Below are positions 1 to 8,571 of a stretch of 64,000 nucleotides of DNA, one piece after another. Each line of letters begins with the position of its first letter. The stretch's first letter is position 1. Under the pieces are notes generated by a model. It saw only the letters and a list, made by a program, of their open reading frames with translations. It ran no database searches and was not told the DNA's origin. The stretch is from Stutzerimonas stutzeri (lineage in GTDB: Bacteria; Pseudomonadota; Gammaproteobacteria; Pseudomonadales; Pseudomonadaceae), in NCBI RefSeq assembly GCF_015291885.1, contig NZ_CP036186.1:3065001-3129000 (forward strand). The letters run 5' to 3'. Made by a program: the position numbers and the translations under genes.

Positions 1-620
1 TGCTACCGGAGCATTTCATTCCGCTGGCCGAAGAGACAGGAATGATCATCCCTCTCGGACGCTGGGTGCTGCATCAAGCCTGCAAACAAGCGGCAATGTG
101 GCCGAGCCATTTGGTGGTATCGGTGAATCTGTCGCCGCTGCAATTGCATGACGACCGGCTACTCGACGAAATAGCGCGGGCGCTCAGCGAGAATGGTTTG
201 CAGGGAGAACGCCTGGAACTGGAAATCACCGAAAGCGCGCTGCTGCGCGAGACCCAGAGCACGCTGGACCTGCTCAACCGCATCAAGGCACTCGGCGTGC
301 GCCTGGCGGTGGATGACTTCGGCACGGGCTACTCGTCGCTGACCAACCTACGCCACTATCCTTTCGACGTGATCAAGATCGATAACAGCTTTGTTGCCGG
401 CATCGGGCAGTCATCGGAAGATCACTCGGTTGTGCGCGCGCTAATCGAGTTAGGTCGCGGCCTGCGGATGCGTGTTACGGCCGAGGGCGTGGAAACGGAA
501 GAGCAGCTGCGCCTGCTGACCGATGATGGCTGTACGGAAGTGCAGGGTTTCCACATGAGCCACCCCTTGCCAGCCCAAGAGCTGCATGGATTGCTTCACG
601 CTATGGTGATCCAACGCTGA
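1..620 (+). CDS. EAL-domain cyclic-di-GMP phosphodiesterase, C-terminal part
   Basis: The frame is already open at the first base, so the gene starts outside the window. The visible part is the C-terminal two thirds of an EAL domain, the fold that hydrolyses c-di-GMP. It opens with the typical FIPLAEETG segment. Then come EITES, the metal-binding DDFGTGYSSL loop, the KID strand (IKIDNSF), AEGVET with its catalytic glutamate, and the closing QGFHMSHPLP strand, so the visible catalytic positions look intact. Most such proteins carry sensor, PAS or GGDEF domains upstream, which cannot be judged here. The 21-bp gap to the convergent lipoprotein gene shows no obvious terminator. Confidence 0.93.
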   Translation, partial: LPEHFIPLAEETGMIIPLGRWVLHQACKQAAMWPSHLVVSVNLSPLQLHDDRLLDEIARALSENGLQGERLELEITESALLRETQSTLDLLNRIKALGVRLAVDDFGTGYSSLTNLRHYPFDVIKIDNSFVAGIGQSSEDHSVVRALIELGRGLRMRVTAEGVETEEQLRLLTDDGCTEVQGFHMSHPLPAQELHGLLHAMVIQR

Positions 621-641
621 GGATGCAAGCCCCATTGCGGC

Positions 642-1154
642 TTAGCGCTTGAACTCGAAGCGAATTTCAGCGCCGTCGATTAGCCCTTCGTCATTATCTT
701 CACTGGGAATCAAGCGGCCGTCGACCTGCATCGATTGCGATGGTCTGGCTGAATCGAAAAGCGGCGGTAACAGCCGAACGGGCTCGCCGCCAGTCGCTGG
801 CATCAGTTCTTCAGCCAGCTCCTCCGGCAGCCGCAGGTCAAGTACCGGCGCGGGAAGCTCAACCTCCGCCGCCTTCTCGGCAGGCCGCTTGACCGGGGCC
901 GGTTGGACCGCAGGCTTGGGTTCAGGCTCAGGTATATTGATCTGCAGTTCGGGCGGCTCGGCATCCGAACTTTCTTCGACTGGCGCAAGCTCGATCTCGA
1001 GATCCGGGGGCTCCTCAGACGGCTCGGCGATGACCGGCGGCAGCGCCTGTTCCTCGATCGGCACCGGCGAGCGCTCGGACTCCGAGGTCGACTCGTCCTC
1101 TCCGCACCCGCCGAGCAAGGCCAGTGACAGCAACAACAGCAGCGGCCTTCGCAT
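642..1154 (-). CDS. Pro/Glu-rich lipoprotein of unknown function
   Basis: 170 residues. A hydrophobic signal peptide ends in a lipobox (LLGGC, Cys at about 17), so the protein should be lipidated. Residues 20-125 are low-complexity and rich in Pro, Glu and Ala, with little predicted structure. The C-terminal 45 residues look more ordered (VRLLPPLFDSARP, then GAEIRFEFKR). I do not recognise a family. It looks like an extended periplasmic lipoprotein with a small terminal domain. It lies downstream of the MocR regulator on the same strand with a 37-bp gap, so co-transcription is possible. Confidence 0.7.
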   Translation of the reverse strand: MRRPLLLLLSLALLGGCGEDESTSESERSPVPIEEQALPPVIAEPSEEPPDLEIELAPVEESSDAEPPELQINIPEPEPKPAVQPAPVKRPAEKAAEVELPAPVLDLRLPEELAEELMPATGGEPVRLLPPLFDSARPSQSMQVDGRLIPSEDNDEGLIDGAEIRFEFKR

Positions 1155-1191
1155 CTAGATCGCTCCTAACGGCTTCCGGATCAGAGCAACC

Positions 1192-2622
1192 CTACTGGGC
1201 GACTCCACAAAGCTCCGACGCCAACTGCCCGAGCGTGCGCAGCGCCCGGTCGGTTTCGTGATTCCAAGGCAACCCACAATTAAGTCGGATGCAGTGGTTG
1301 AACTGTTCGGTGTTACTGAATATGAGCCCCGGGGCAATACTGATCCCCTGCTCCAGAGCCCGCACATGCAGATCCTGAGTGTTGACCCGTACCGGCAGAC
1401 TGACCCAGAGAATGAAATTGCCTTTAGGCCTCGTCATCTGAGTGCCTTCGGGAAAGTAACGTTGTACCGCCAGCTGAAAAGCGCTCAGATTCTTACGGTA
1501 CTCCTGCCTAACGGCCCGTAGATGTCGGTCGTAGCCACCATTTTCGAGATAAGCCGCTACCCCCATCTGGGTCACGCTACACGCCGAATGCGTGCTGAAA
1601 GTTTGCAAACGCTCGATCTCCGGCTGGTGCCGCCCGGCGATGATCCAGCCGATGCGCACCCCAGGCGACAGGGTCTTGGAGAAACTGGAACAGTAGATAA
1701 CGCGCCCCTCCTGATCATTGGACTTGAGCGCCTTGTACTGGTCCTGATCGAACACCAGCTCACCGTATATATCGTCCTCGATGATTTGGATATCGAACCG
1801 CGCCGCCAGGTTCAACAACTGCTTCTGCCGGTAGTCGGGCATGCTCACACCCAAGGGGTTGCTCAGGCGCGCCGTCAGTACCAGCGCCTTGATCGGCCAT
1901 TGCCCTGCCGCCAGCTGCAGCGCTTCCAGGCTCATGCCTGTATCGGGATCGCTCGGTATCTCGATGACCTTAAGCCCGAGCAGATCGGCTAGCTGCAGCA
2001 GGCCGTAGTAAGTTGGCGACTCGGCAGCAATCAGATCGCCCGGCTTGGTCGACACGCGCAGGGCCATTTGCAGCGCATCGACACAACCATGCGTGATGAC
2101 GATCTCAGCGGAATCAACCACCACCCCAGCATCGCGCATGCGGATGGCCACCTGACGCCGCAGTGGCTCATAGCCCGGGCTGAACATATAGCTGAACGCC
2201 CGCGGGCTCTGGAAGCGCGTGACTTTCGAAAGCTGTTGGTGCAGCGCCCGTACCGGCAGGTAATCGACATGAGGGACAGCAGCGCCCAACGGAATAAGCC
2301 CTTCACGGCGGGATTCACTGAGCACCTGATTGATGATACTGCTGCGCGTGACCAGCGCCGGCCGCTCGACTTGAGCGATGTCCGGTGTAGGCGCGGTGAG
2401 CACCGGCGTCTGATGCACATAAAAACCGGACTGCGGGCGGGCGCGAATCATCCCCTGATCTTCGAGGTTGGCATACGCTTGCAATACGGTGGCATGGCTG
2501 ACGCTTAGCTGCCGGCTCATCTTGCGCACCGAGGGAACGCGCTCGCCAGGTCGATATACACCCCGCCGAATGTCCTCGGCGAGCTGCTGGGCAATGCGCT
2601 GATAGAGCAACAGATTGGTCAT
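1192..2622 (-). CDS. MocR/PdxR-type GntR regulator with aminotransferase domain
   Basis: 476 residues. A GntR winged helix (about 5-75, YQRIAQQLAEDIRRG ... GERVPSVRKMS) is fused to a fold-type I aminotransferase domain (about 100-470). The PLP lysine is K316 in SSFSKTLSPG, and the ring-nitrogen aspartate lies in IIEDDIYGEL. MocR proteins are transcription factors that sense PLP or a PLP-amino acid adduct. The target is not evident from the neighbours. I place the start at 2622, where AGGAG lies 9 nt upstream; the frame stays open for 20 more codons, but that stretch does not look like protein. It could bind its own promoter, but no operator was recognised. Confidence 0.9.
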   Translation of the reverse strand: MTNLLLYQRIAQQLAEDIRRGVYRPGERVPSVRKMSRQLSVSHATVLQAYANLEDQGMIRARPQSGFYVHQTPVLTAPTPDIAQVERPALVTRSSIINQVLSESRREGLIPLGAAVPHVDYLPVRALHQQLSKVTRFQSPRAFSYMFSPGYEPLRRQVAIRMRDAGVVVDSAEIVITHGCVDALQMALRVSTKPGDLIAAESPTYYGLLQLADLLGLKVIEIPSDPDTGMSLEALQLAAGQWPIKALVLTARLSNPLGVSMPDYRQKQLLNLAARFDIQIIEDDIYGELVFDQDQYKALKSNDQEGRVIYCSSFSKTLSPGVRIGWIIAGRHQPEIERLQTFSTHSACSVTQMGVAAYLENGGYDRHLRAVRQEYRKNLSAFQLAVQRYFPEGTQMTRPKGNFILWVSLPVRVNTQDLHVRALEQGISIAPGLIFSNTEQFNHCIRLNCGLPWNHETDRALRTLGQLASELCGVAQ

Positions 2623-2728
2623 CTCGCCGGTCTCCTGCCAACTGAACCGTAACAGTAGCGCACCAGCGGAGAGGCAAACCAATACAGCTATGCTTCGTGT
2701 GGCCGAAACAGTGTAGTCTCAGCCGCTC

Positions 2729-3526
2729 TCAGCGATCAGGACCGAGATTGCCGTCCGCATCGGAAAACAGGATCTCGACTCGTCGGTTCTGAGCGCGGCC
2801 GCGAGCCGAGGCGTTTTCAGCGACAGCGAAGCGCTCGCCGTAACCGCGTACCTCCACCCGCTCAGCACCAATCCCCAGATTCACCAGCAGATCGGCAACT
2901 GTTTGCGCGCGCGAGCGGGACAGCGCGAGATTTGCCTGCGGATCACCGCGGCTGTCGCTGTAGCCCTCGATACGCACCTTGCGTTGCGGGTTGAGCTGGA
3001 GAAAATGCACGAGCTTGAGCAAGGTGCGATTGGCGGAACTGCTGAGGTTAGCGCTGCCAGCGTGAAACAGAACATCCCCCAGGGTCATTACCAACCCACG
3101 ATCGGTTTCACTCGCGGCAAGGCTCATCATCTGGTCTTCCAGCCAGCGGCCCTGCTGCTCAGCGGTCATGAGTCTTGCGTCCTGCAGCATGCGCCGGGTC
3201 CGATCACGCTCCATTTCCAGACGCGCCACCTGTTCCTGGTGCTGCAACAATTCACCCTGTTGCGCGGCGATCTCGCCGTAACGTCGACTCAGGTAAGCGT
3301 AATGGCGCGCATCGGTGGCACCACCCCAGTACTCGTTGAAACGCTCTGCACGCTGCAACGTTTCAATGGCCCGCTGCAAGTCCTTAGGTGCGCTACGCTG
3401 CACTGCACTATCAGCCTGGATGCGCTGCAGCGCCGCAGATGCTTCAGCAAGTTCACGCTCGGTTTCCGGTGTCGAGCAGCCAGCCAACCACAGCCCGATC
3501 ATCGCTATCGTGAATCGGCCTCTCAC
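2729..3526 (-). CDS. OmpA-family lipoprotein with DUF4398-like N-terminus
   Basis: 265 residues: lipoprotein signal (WLAGC, Cys 17), an alpha-helical DUF4398-like region (about 20-130, rich in Glu, Gln, Ala and Arg, probably coiled coil), then an OmpA C-terminal peptidoglycan-binding domain (about 145-255). The latter shows VRIEGYSDSRGDPQANLALSRSRA and RRVEI, the conserved peptidoglycan-contact segments. It is probably anchored to the outer membrane and holds the cell wall. Its start overlaps the upstream DUF4398 gene by 4 nt, so the two are translationally coupled and probably partners. Confidence 0.88.
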   Translation of the reverse strand: MRGRFTIAMIGLWLAGCSTPETERELAEASAALQRIQADSAVQRSAPKDLQRAIETLQRAERFNEYWGGATDARHYAYLSRRYGEIAAQQGELLQHQEQVARLEMERDRTRRMLQDARLMTAEQQGRWLEDQMMSLAASETDRGLVMTLGDVLFHAGSANLSSSANRTLLKLVHFLQLNPQRKVRIEGYSDSRGDPQANLALSRSRAQTVADLLVNLGIGAERVEVRGYGERFAVAENASARGRAQNRRVEILFSDADGNLGPDR

Positions 3527-3879
3527 CGCTGCTCTCCCAACTGTTGCCGCAAACGCTGAATACGTCGATTGAGATCGTCGATCTGCGCCTGGCGCTTGTC
3601 CTTCAGAACCCTGGCCTCGGCCAGACGTGCATCGAGCTCGGCCTGTTCGGCAAGCATGCGGGCCTGGCGATTGTCACCGGCTTCCAACGCAGCACGAGCC
3701 GCACTTAGCTTTTTCTCGGCCAGCACCAACTCCTCGTAAGCCTCAGAAGCATCCATGGAACGCGCCTGCACCACGGCCTGCTCGCTCAGGCGCAGCTGTT
3801 CGACGGGCGCTGGATCACTGGCGCAACCGCTAATAATGAGCAGCACCAGCACAGGTGCGGGAAGAAATTGCATAGACAC
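3523..3879 (-). CDS. DUF4398 lipoprotein
   Basis: 118 residues. A signal peptide ends in a lipobox (IISGC, Cys about 19). The rest is almost wholly alpha-helical and charged, with an Ala/Glu/Arg heptad-like pattern (YEELVLAEKKLSAARAALEAG) typical of DUF4398. Its function is unknown. The frame allows a GTG start at 3879, with AGGG 6 nt upstream, or an ATG at 3873; the signal peptide works with either. The gene overlaps the OmpA-type lipoprotein gene by 4 nt, and both carry the same helical domain, which suggests an ancestral duplication followed by fusion to OmpA in one copy. Confidence 0.82.
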   Translation of the reverse strand: MSMQFLPAPVLVLLIISGCASDPAPVEQLRLSEQAVVQARSMDASEAYEELVLAEKKLSAARAALEAGDNRQARMLAEQAELDARLAEARVLKDKRQAQIDDLNRRIQRLRQQLGEQR

Positions 3880-3887
3880 GGAAAACC

Positions 3888-4712
3888 CTACTTTTTCGGA
3901 GCGTTAGCCCGCTCTGCCTGCTGGTTCTTCCAGACCGTCAGATTGTGCGCCACCAGTTGCTCCGGCACGCCGGCGGCGCGCAATTCTGTCATTTTTCGCG
4001 CTAACTGTCCGCGCAGCCAAGGGTCGTTGCATGCCGAATCATGAGAGATGGCCAGGTGCATATCCCTCGCCACCACAGGCGGATCGAGACGCTGGACCTT
4101 GTCCAACAACCCTAGAGCATCTACTTCAGCGACCGTACGGTAGCGCTCGCTCAGAAGATAGTCACCGCCACCTGCCACAAGTTTCTGCAGGCCCTGTGCG
4201 AGCCCAGCGGCCTGCTGCAACTGAAGATTGGCCTTTGCAAACGCATCGAATTCGCTACCGAAACGGCTGGCCGAAACGACCATCCCGCGGTGACCGCGCA
4301 GATCTTCGCGGCTGGAATAGAAAAATCCTGGCTCGTTGCGCACCCACGCTACGGTCTGCAGCTGCAAGATGGCCGGATGCACGAAATCCAGCTCTTCGAG
4401 ACGCTGAACCGTCAGAGTCGCATCAGCCAGTACGTCGACGCGCCCACTGCGTACTTCCTCGAACGCCTTGGTTCGATCCCCCGTATAAAGCAGATCCAGC
4501 TTCAGATCGAGCGAATCGGCTATCTGCGCGAGCAGGTCGGCATTGGCACCGACAAGACGCTTGGGGTTCTGCGGATCACGCCAGAGAAAGGGAGGGTTAT
4601 CCGACGCACCGGTAGCGACTAGACGATCGCACTTTCCCGCCGCCATCGCGGTGAATGGCGTTGCCAACACCAGCGCAACCAACGCTGACTTCAACGGAAA
4701 AGCAAAACGCAT
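3888..4712 (-). CDS. Periplasmic solute-binding protein, SBP_bac_3 type
   Basis: 274 residues. A Sec signal peptide (MRFAFPLKSALVALV ... ATPFTAMAA) is followed by a two-lobed type II binding-protein fold like amino-acid ABC binding proteins (NPPFLWRD, ANADLLAQIADSL, then VRSGRVDVLADATLT). No permease or ATPase gene is adjacent, so it may act as an orphan sensor or transport component. The start at 4712 is preferred because it gives a clean signal peptide with GGGGATC upstream; the open frame reaches 4796 but that extension is not signal-like. It lies 9 bp upstream of the DUF4398 gene on the same strand. The ligand cannot be deduced. Confidence 0.82.
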   Translation of the reverse strand: MRFAFPLKSALVALVLATPFTAMAAGKCDRLVATGASDNPPFLWRDPQNPKRLVGANADLLAQIADSLDLKLDLLYTGDRTKAFEEVRSGRVDVLADATLTVQRLEELDFVHPAILQLQTVAWVRNEPGFFYSSREDLRGHRGMVVSASRFGSEFDAFAKANLQLQQAAGLAQGLQKLVAGGGDYLLSERYRTVAEVDALGLLDKVQRLDPPVVARDMHLAISHDSACNDPWLRGQLARKMTELRAAGVPEQLVAHNLTVWKNQQAERANAPKK

Positions 4713-4797
4713 GAAGATCCCCTTTGTCGCGCCAAGATGAAGTGATGCCGATTCTGGCCCACCGATCTTACACCGACGACCCCAACCGTCGCCCATG

Positions 4798-4822
4798 AAA
4801 AAACCCGCTACATGAGCGGGTT
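4798..4822 (-). terminator. Rho-independent terminator of etfBA
   Basis: On the minus strand an 8-bp stem (AACCCGCT / AGCGGGTT) with a 5-nt loop is followed directly by a T run (A4798-A4803 on the plus strand). It sits 20 bp downstream of the etfA stop codon. Confidence 0.9.
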
Positions 4823-4841
4823 CCTTCGACAGCAGTCAACC

Positions 4842-5771
4842 TCAAACGAGCTTTTCGAGCTCCGGAACGATCTCGAACAGATCGCCCACCAGGCCGTAGT
4901 CGGCAACCTGGAAGATTGGGGCTTCCTCATCCTTGTTGATCGCGACGATCACCTTGGAGTCTTTCATACCCGCCAGGTGCTGGATGGCACCGGAGATACC
5001 GACGGCGATGTACAGCTGCGGCGCGACGATCTTGCCGGTCTGGCCGACCTGCATGTCGTTCGGCACGAAGCCGGCGTCGACTGCGGCCCGGGAAGCACCC
5101 ACCGCCGCACCAAGCTTGTCGGCCAGCGAGTACAGGTGCTTGAAGTTATCGCCGTTCTGCATGCCACGGCCGCCGGAAACGACGATCTTGGCAGCGGTCA
5201 GCTCAGGGCGATCGGACTTGGCCAGCTCTTCGCCGACGAAGGCGGACTTGCCGGCATCGCCAGTCCCGGAGATCTGCTCGACGGCAGCCGAACCGCCGGT
5301 GCCATTGACAGCATCAAAGCCGGTGGCGCGTACGGTAATGACCTTGATCGCGGCGCTGGACTGCACGGTAGCGATGGCATTACCGGCGTAGATCGGGCGC
5401 TTGAAGGTATCGGCGCTTTCAACGGCGATGATCTCAGAGATCTGGTCGACATCCAGTTGAGCAGCAACGCGCGGCAGGAAGTTCTTGCCGTTGGTGGTGG
5501 CAGCCGCCAGCACGTGGCTGTAGTTCTTCGCCAGGTCGGCGATCAGCGGCGCGACGTTTTCCGGCAGCTGATTGGCGTAAGCCGCATCGTCAGCGACCAG
5601 TACCTTGGCCACGCCTTCGATCTGCGCGGCTGCTTCACCGATGGCACCGCAGCCACTGCCGGCTACCAGTACGTGGATGTCGCCGCCGATGGCCTTGGCG
5701 GCGGCAACGGTGTTCAAAGTAGCGGCCGCGAGGACGGCATTATTGTGTTCAGCGATAACCAGGATAGTCAT
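4842..5771 (-). CDS. etfA: Electron transfer flavoprotein alpha subunit
   Basis: 309 residues, the usual length. The N-terminal half ([21 protein letters not shown]) is the alpha-subunit nucleotide-fold domain. The C-terminal half holds the FAD-binding segment: [14 protein letters not shown], the SRAAVDAGF loop, [27 protein letters not shown], then [20 protein letters not shown]. With EtfB it forms the soluble heterodimer that collects electrons from acyl-CoA and other flavin dehydrogenases and passes them to ETF-QO, encoded divergently in this window. It follows etfB with no intervening base, and a strong terminator ends the unit. Confidence 0.98.
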   Translation of the reverse strand: MTILVIAEHNNAVLAAATLNTVAAAKAIGGDIHVLVAGSGCGAIGEAAAQIEGVAKVLVADDAAYANQLPENVAPLIADLAKNYSHVLAAATTNGKNFLPRVAAQLDVDQISEIIAVESADTFKRPIYAGNAIATVQSSAAIKVITVRATGFDAVNGTGGSAAVEQISGTGDAGKSAFVGEELAKSDRPELTAAKIVVSGGRGMQNGDNFKHLYSLADKLGAAVGASRAAVDAGFVPNDMQVGQTGKIVAPQLYIAVGISGAIQHLAGMKDSKVIVAINKDEEAPIFQVADYGLVGDLFEIVPELEKLV

Positions 5772-6521
5772 TTAGATTACCTTCGCCTCGTTCTTCAGTT
5801 TCTCGACCAGTTCAGCCACGGACTTGACCTTGATACCGGCGCTGCGGGCAGCCGGCGCTTCGACTTTCAGGGTCTTTACGGTAGAAGTGGTGGTAACGCC
5901 CAGTGCATCGGGAGTCAGCACTTCCAGAGGCTTTTTCTTGGCCTTCATGATGTTCGGCAGCGACGCATAGCGCGGCTCGTTCAGACGCAGGTCTGTGGTG
6001 ACGATCGCCGGCAGGTTCAGCGCAACAGTCTGCAGGCCGCCATCGATTTCGCGGGTCACGTTGACCTTGTCGCCAGCCACTTCCACCTTTGAAGCGAAGG
6101 TGCCCTGGGCATAGCCGGTCAGCGCGCCGAGCATCTGCCCGGTCTGGTTGTTATCGCTGTCGATCGCCTGCTTGCCGAGAATGACCAGCTGCGGCTGCTC
6201 CTTGTCGACCACGGCCTTGAGCAGCTTGGCGACAGCCAGGGAGTTCAGTTCGTCGTTGGACTCGACCAGCACGGCGCGGTCGGCGCCCAGCGCCAGCGCG
6301 GTGCGCAGCTGCTCCTGGGCAGCGGTCGGACCGATGGAGACGACAACGATTTCGCTCGCCACGCCTTTTTCTTTCAGGCGAACAGCTTCTTCCACGGCAA
6401 TTTCGCAGAAGGGATTCATCGACATCTTGACGTTGGCGAGGTCAACGCCGGAGTTGTCCGCTTTGACGCGAACCTTGACGTTGTAATCGACCACTCGTTT
6501 GACAGCTACAAGAACCTTCAT
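5772..6521 (-). CDS. etfB: Electron transfer flavoprotein beta subunit
   Basis: 249 residues, starting [17 protein letters not shown], the standard EtfB N-terminus. Other family segments are [28 protein letters not shown], the ETF-beta signature region [20 protein letters not shown], and [24 protein letters not shown]. It binds structural AMP in the EtfAB dimer. The start at 6521 is set by homology; the frame is open far upstream but that part is the promoter region. Its -10 (TAGAAT at 6706-6701) and -35 (TTTGAA at 6728-6723) precede a leader of about 170 nt, and the -35 overlaps a palindromic operator-like site shared with ETF-QO. Confidence 0.97.
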   Translation of the reverse strand: MKVLVAVKRVVDYNVKVRVKADNSGVDLANVKMSMNPFCEIAVEEAVRLKEKGVASEIVVVSIGPTAAQEQLRTALALGADRAVLVESNDELNSLAVAKLLKAVVDKEQPQLVILGKQAIDSDNNQTGQMLGALTGYAQGTFASKVEVAGDKVNVTREIDGGLQTVALNLPAIVTTDLRLNEPRYASLPNIMKAKKKPLEVLTPDALGVTTTSTVKTLKVEAPAARSAGIKVKSVAELVEKLKNEAKVI

Positions 6522-6700
6522 GGATTCCTCGTTACTCTCCGGTGAATAGAATTCCGCCGAGGCGAACCGAGCCTTGCTCGTGGCTTGGGTTTTGATAGCC
6601 GCTGCCCTGTTCGGCGAGTGCAAACCGTCCGTATCTTGACCGCAGGCCGAGGACGGGGTCAACAACGCATATGACCCGTCATAACGGCGCGGTTCGGCCG

Positions 6701-6728
6701 ATTCTAACAGGCTTCCAGAAAATTCAAA
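6701..6728 (-). promoter_or_regulatory. Putative sigma70 promoter of etfBA
   Basis: On the minus strand: -35 TTTGAA (6728-6723), 16-bp spacer, -10 TAGAAT (6706-6701). The -35 lies partly inside the palindrome at 6725-6738. Assigned from sequence match alone. Confidence 0.55.
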
Positions 6729-6738
6729 CAAACGTTTG
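6725..6738. promoter_or_regulatory. PsrA-like operator between etfBA and ETF-QO
   Basis: CAAACAAACGTTTG fits the published Pseudomonas PsrA pattern of G/CAAAC, a 4-nt spacer and GTTTG/C. Its core ACAAACGTTTGT (6728-6739) is a perfect 12-bp palindrome. It overlaps the predicted -35 of etfBA and ends 2 bp before the predicted -35 of ETF-QO, so one bound repressor could shut both promoters. PsrA is the long-chain-fatty-acid-responsive TetR repressor, which suits genes that take electrons from beta-oxidation. No psrA gene is in this window. Confidence 0.65.
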
Positions 6739-6740
6739 TA

Positions 6741-6769
6741 TTGGACCGATCCGAGCGTCTATATATAAT
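6741..6769 (+). promoter_or_regulatory. Putative sigma70 promoter of ETF-QO
   Basis: -35 TTGGAC (6741-6746), 17-bp spacer, -10 TATAAT (6764-6769), a near-consensus promoter about 75 nt upstream of the ATG. The rest of the 330-bp etfB/ETF-QO gap shows no gene. Confidence 0.75.
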
Positions 6770-6851
6770 GCGCCGGCCCGGCTCGGTCAGGGACCGATCA
6801 CAGCCCTCCATCACTTATATAACAACCAAGCCCTGAGTAGGAGAAAGCCCA

Positions 6852-8507
6852 ATGGAACGCGAATACATGGAATTCGACGTTGTCATCGTCGGCGCCGGCC
6901 CTGCAGGCCTATCCGCAGCCTGCCGATTGAAGCAGAGAGCCGCCGACGCTGGTCAGGAAATCAGTGTATGCGTCGTTGAGAAAGGCTCCGAAGTAGGTGC
7001 CCACATTCTATCTGGCGCAGTCTTCGAGCCGCGCGCGCTCAACGAGCTGTTCCCTGACTGGAAAGAGCTCGGCGCCCCGCTCAACACGCCGGTAAAGCGT
7101 GACGACATCTACCTGCTCAAGAGCGCCGAAGCGGCCAGCAAGTTGCCCAATGCACTGGTCCCCAAAACCATGCATAACGAAGGCAACTACATCATTTCAC
7201 TTGGCAACCTGTGCCGCTGGCTGGCTCAGCAGGCCGAGAACCTGGGCGTCGAGATCTATCCGGGATTTGCCGCCCAAGAAGCACTGATCGACGAGAACGG
7301 CATCGTCCGCGGAATCCTGACCGGCGACCTTGGCGTTGATCGCGAAGGCAATCCGAAAGAAGGGATGTACACGCCGGGCATGGAATTGCGCGCCAAGTAC
7401 ACCCTGTTTGCCGAGGGCTGCCGCGGTCACATCGGCAAGCAGCTGATCAACCGCTTCCAGCTCAACGCCAATGTCGACCCGCAGCACTACGCCATCGGCA
7501 TAAAGGAACTCTGGGACATCGACCCCGCCAAGCATGAGCAGGGTCTGGTCGTGCACACCGCGGGCTGGCCGCTGAACGACGAAAACACCGGCGGCTCCTT
7601 CCTTTATCACCTGGAAAACAACCAGGTGGTCGTCGGCCTGATCGTCGATCTGTCGTACAGCAACCCGTATCTGTCGCCGTTCGACGAATTCCAGCGCTAC
7701 AAGCACCATCCAGTCGTCAAGCAGTACCTGGAAGGCGGCAAGCGCGTTTCCTACGGTGCGCGCGCGATTGCCAAGGGCGGCATCAACTGCCTACCGAAGA
7801 TGGTATTCAACGGCGGCGCGCTGATCGGTTGCGACGCAGGCACGCTGAACTTCGCCAAGATCAAGGGCAGCCACACTGCAATGAAGTCCGGCATGCTGGC
7901 TGCCGAAGCGGCGGCCGATGCGCTGCTGGCCGGGCGTGAAGGCGGCGACGAACTGAGCGCTTACGAAGAAGGCTTCAAGTCCAGCTGGCTTTACGACGAG
8001 CTTTACAAGAGCCGCAACTTCGGCGCAGCCATTCACAAGTGGGGCACCATCAAAGGCGGCGCCTTCAACTTCATCGACCAGAACATCTTCGGCGGCAAGA
8101 TTCCGTTCACGCTGCACGATACCAAACCGGACTATGCCTGCCTCAAGACAGCCGCCGAGTCGAAGAAGATCGAGTACCCCAAGCCGGACGGCAAGCTGAG
8201 CTTCGACAAGCTCTCCTCGGTATTCCTGTCCAACACCAACCACGAGGAAGAGCAACCGGTTCACCTGAAGCTGGCTGATCCGAGCATTCCGATCGAGAAA
8301 AACCTACCGATGTACGACGAACCGGCGCAGCGCTACTGCCCAGCTGGCGTCTACGAAGTCGTGAACAACGACGATGGCAGCAAGCGCTTCCAGATCAATG
8401 CGCAGAACTGCGTGCACTGCAAGACCTGTGACATCAAGGATCCTGCGCAGAACATCACCTGGGTGGCGCCGGAAGGTACCGGCGGGCCGAACTACCCCAA
8501 CATGTAA
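6852..8507 (+). CDS. Electron transfer flavoprotein-ubiquinone oxidoreductase
   Basis: 551 residues, the normal length. The N-terminal FAD Rossmann motif is VVIVGAGPAGLSAACRL (about 10-26), followed by EKGSEVGAHILSGAVFEPRAL. The C-terminal [4Fe-4S] ferredoxin-like domain keeps its four cysteines, one in YCPAGVYEV and three in CVHCKTC, and ends in the family hallmark GTGGPNYPNM. The enzyme is a monotopic inner-membrane protein that moves electrons from reduced ETF to ubiquinone. AGGAG lies 9 nt upstream of the ATG. It is divergent from etfBA, sharing one control region, and ends at a strong terminator. Confidence 0.97.
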   Translation: MEREYMEFDVVIVGAGPAGLSAACRLKQRAADAGQEISVCVVEKGSEVGAHILSGAVFEPRALNELFPDWKELGAPLNTPVKRDDIYLLKSAEAASKLPNALVPKTMHNEGNYIISLGNLCRWLAQQAENLGVEIYPGFAAQEALIDENGIVRGILTGDLGVDREGNPKEGMYTPGMELRAKYTLFAEGCRGHIGKQLINRFQLNANVDPQHYAIGIKELWDIDPAKHEQGLVVHTAGWPLNDENTGGSFLYHLENNQVVVGLIVDLSYSNPYLSPFDEFQRYKHHPVVKQYLEGGKRVSYGARAIAKGGINCLPKMVFNGGALIGCDAGTLNFAKIKGSHTAMKSGMLAAEAAADALLAGREGGDELSAYEEGFKSSWLYDELYKSRNFGAAIHKWGTIKGGAFNFIDQNIFGGKIPFTLHDTKPDYACLKTAAESKKIEYPKPDGKLSFDKLSSVFLSNTNHEEEQPVHLKLADPSIPIEKNLPMYDEPAQRYCPAGVYEVVNNDDGSKRFQINAQNCVHCKTCDIKDPAQNITWVAPEGTGGPNYPNM

Positions 8508-8514
8508 GACCAGC

Positions 8515-8541
8515 AAAAAGGCTCCCGAGGGAGCCTTTTTT
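8515..8541 (+). terminator. Rho-independent terminator after ETF-QO
   Basis: GGCTCC / GGAGCC stem (8520-8525 with 8530-8535), 4-nt loop, flanked by A5 and T6. It is largely symmetric and may also serve the convergent DUF1285 gene. Confidence 0.92.
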
Positions 8542-8571
8542 CGATCATAGGTAACGAAACAGCCGACGCGG

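Noticed and set aside
4812..6092. Long plus-strand open frame across etfA and etfB
   Set aside because: It is fully antisense to two certain genes. Its length comes from the codon bias of high-GC DNA, and it has no recognisable protein.
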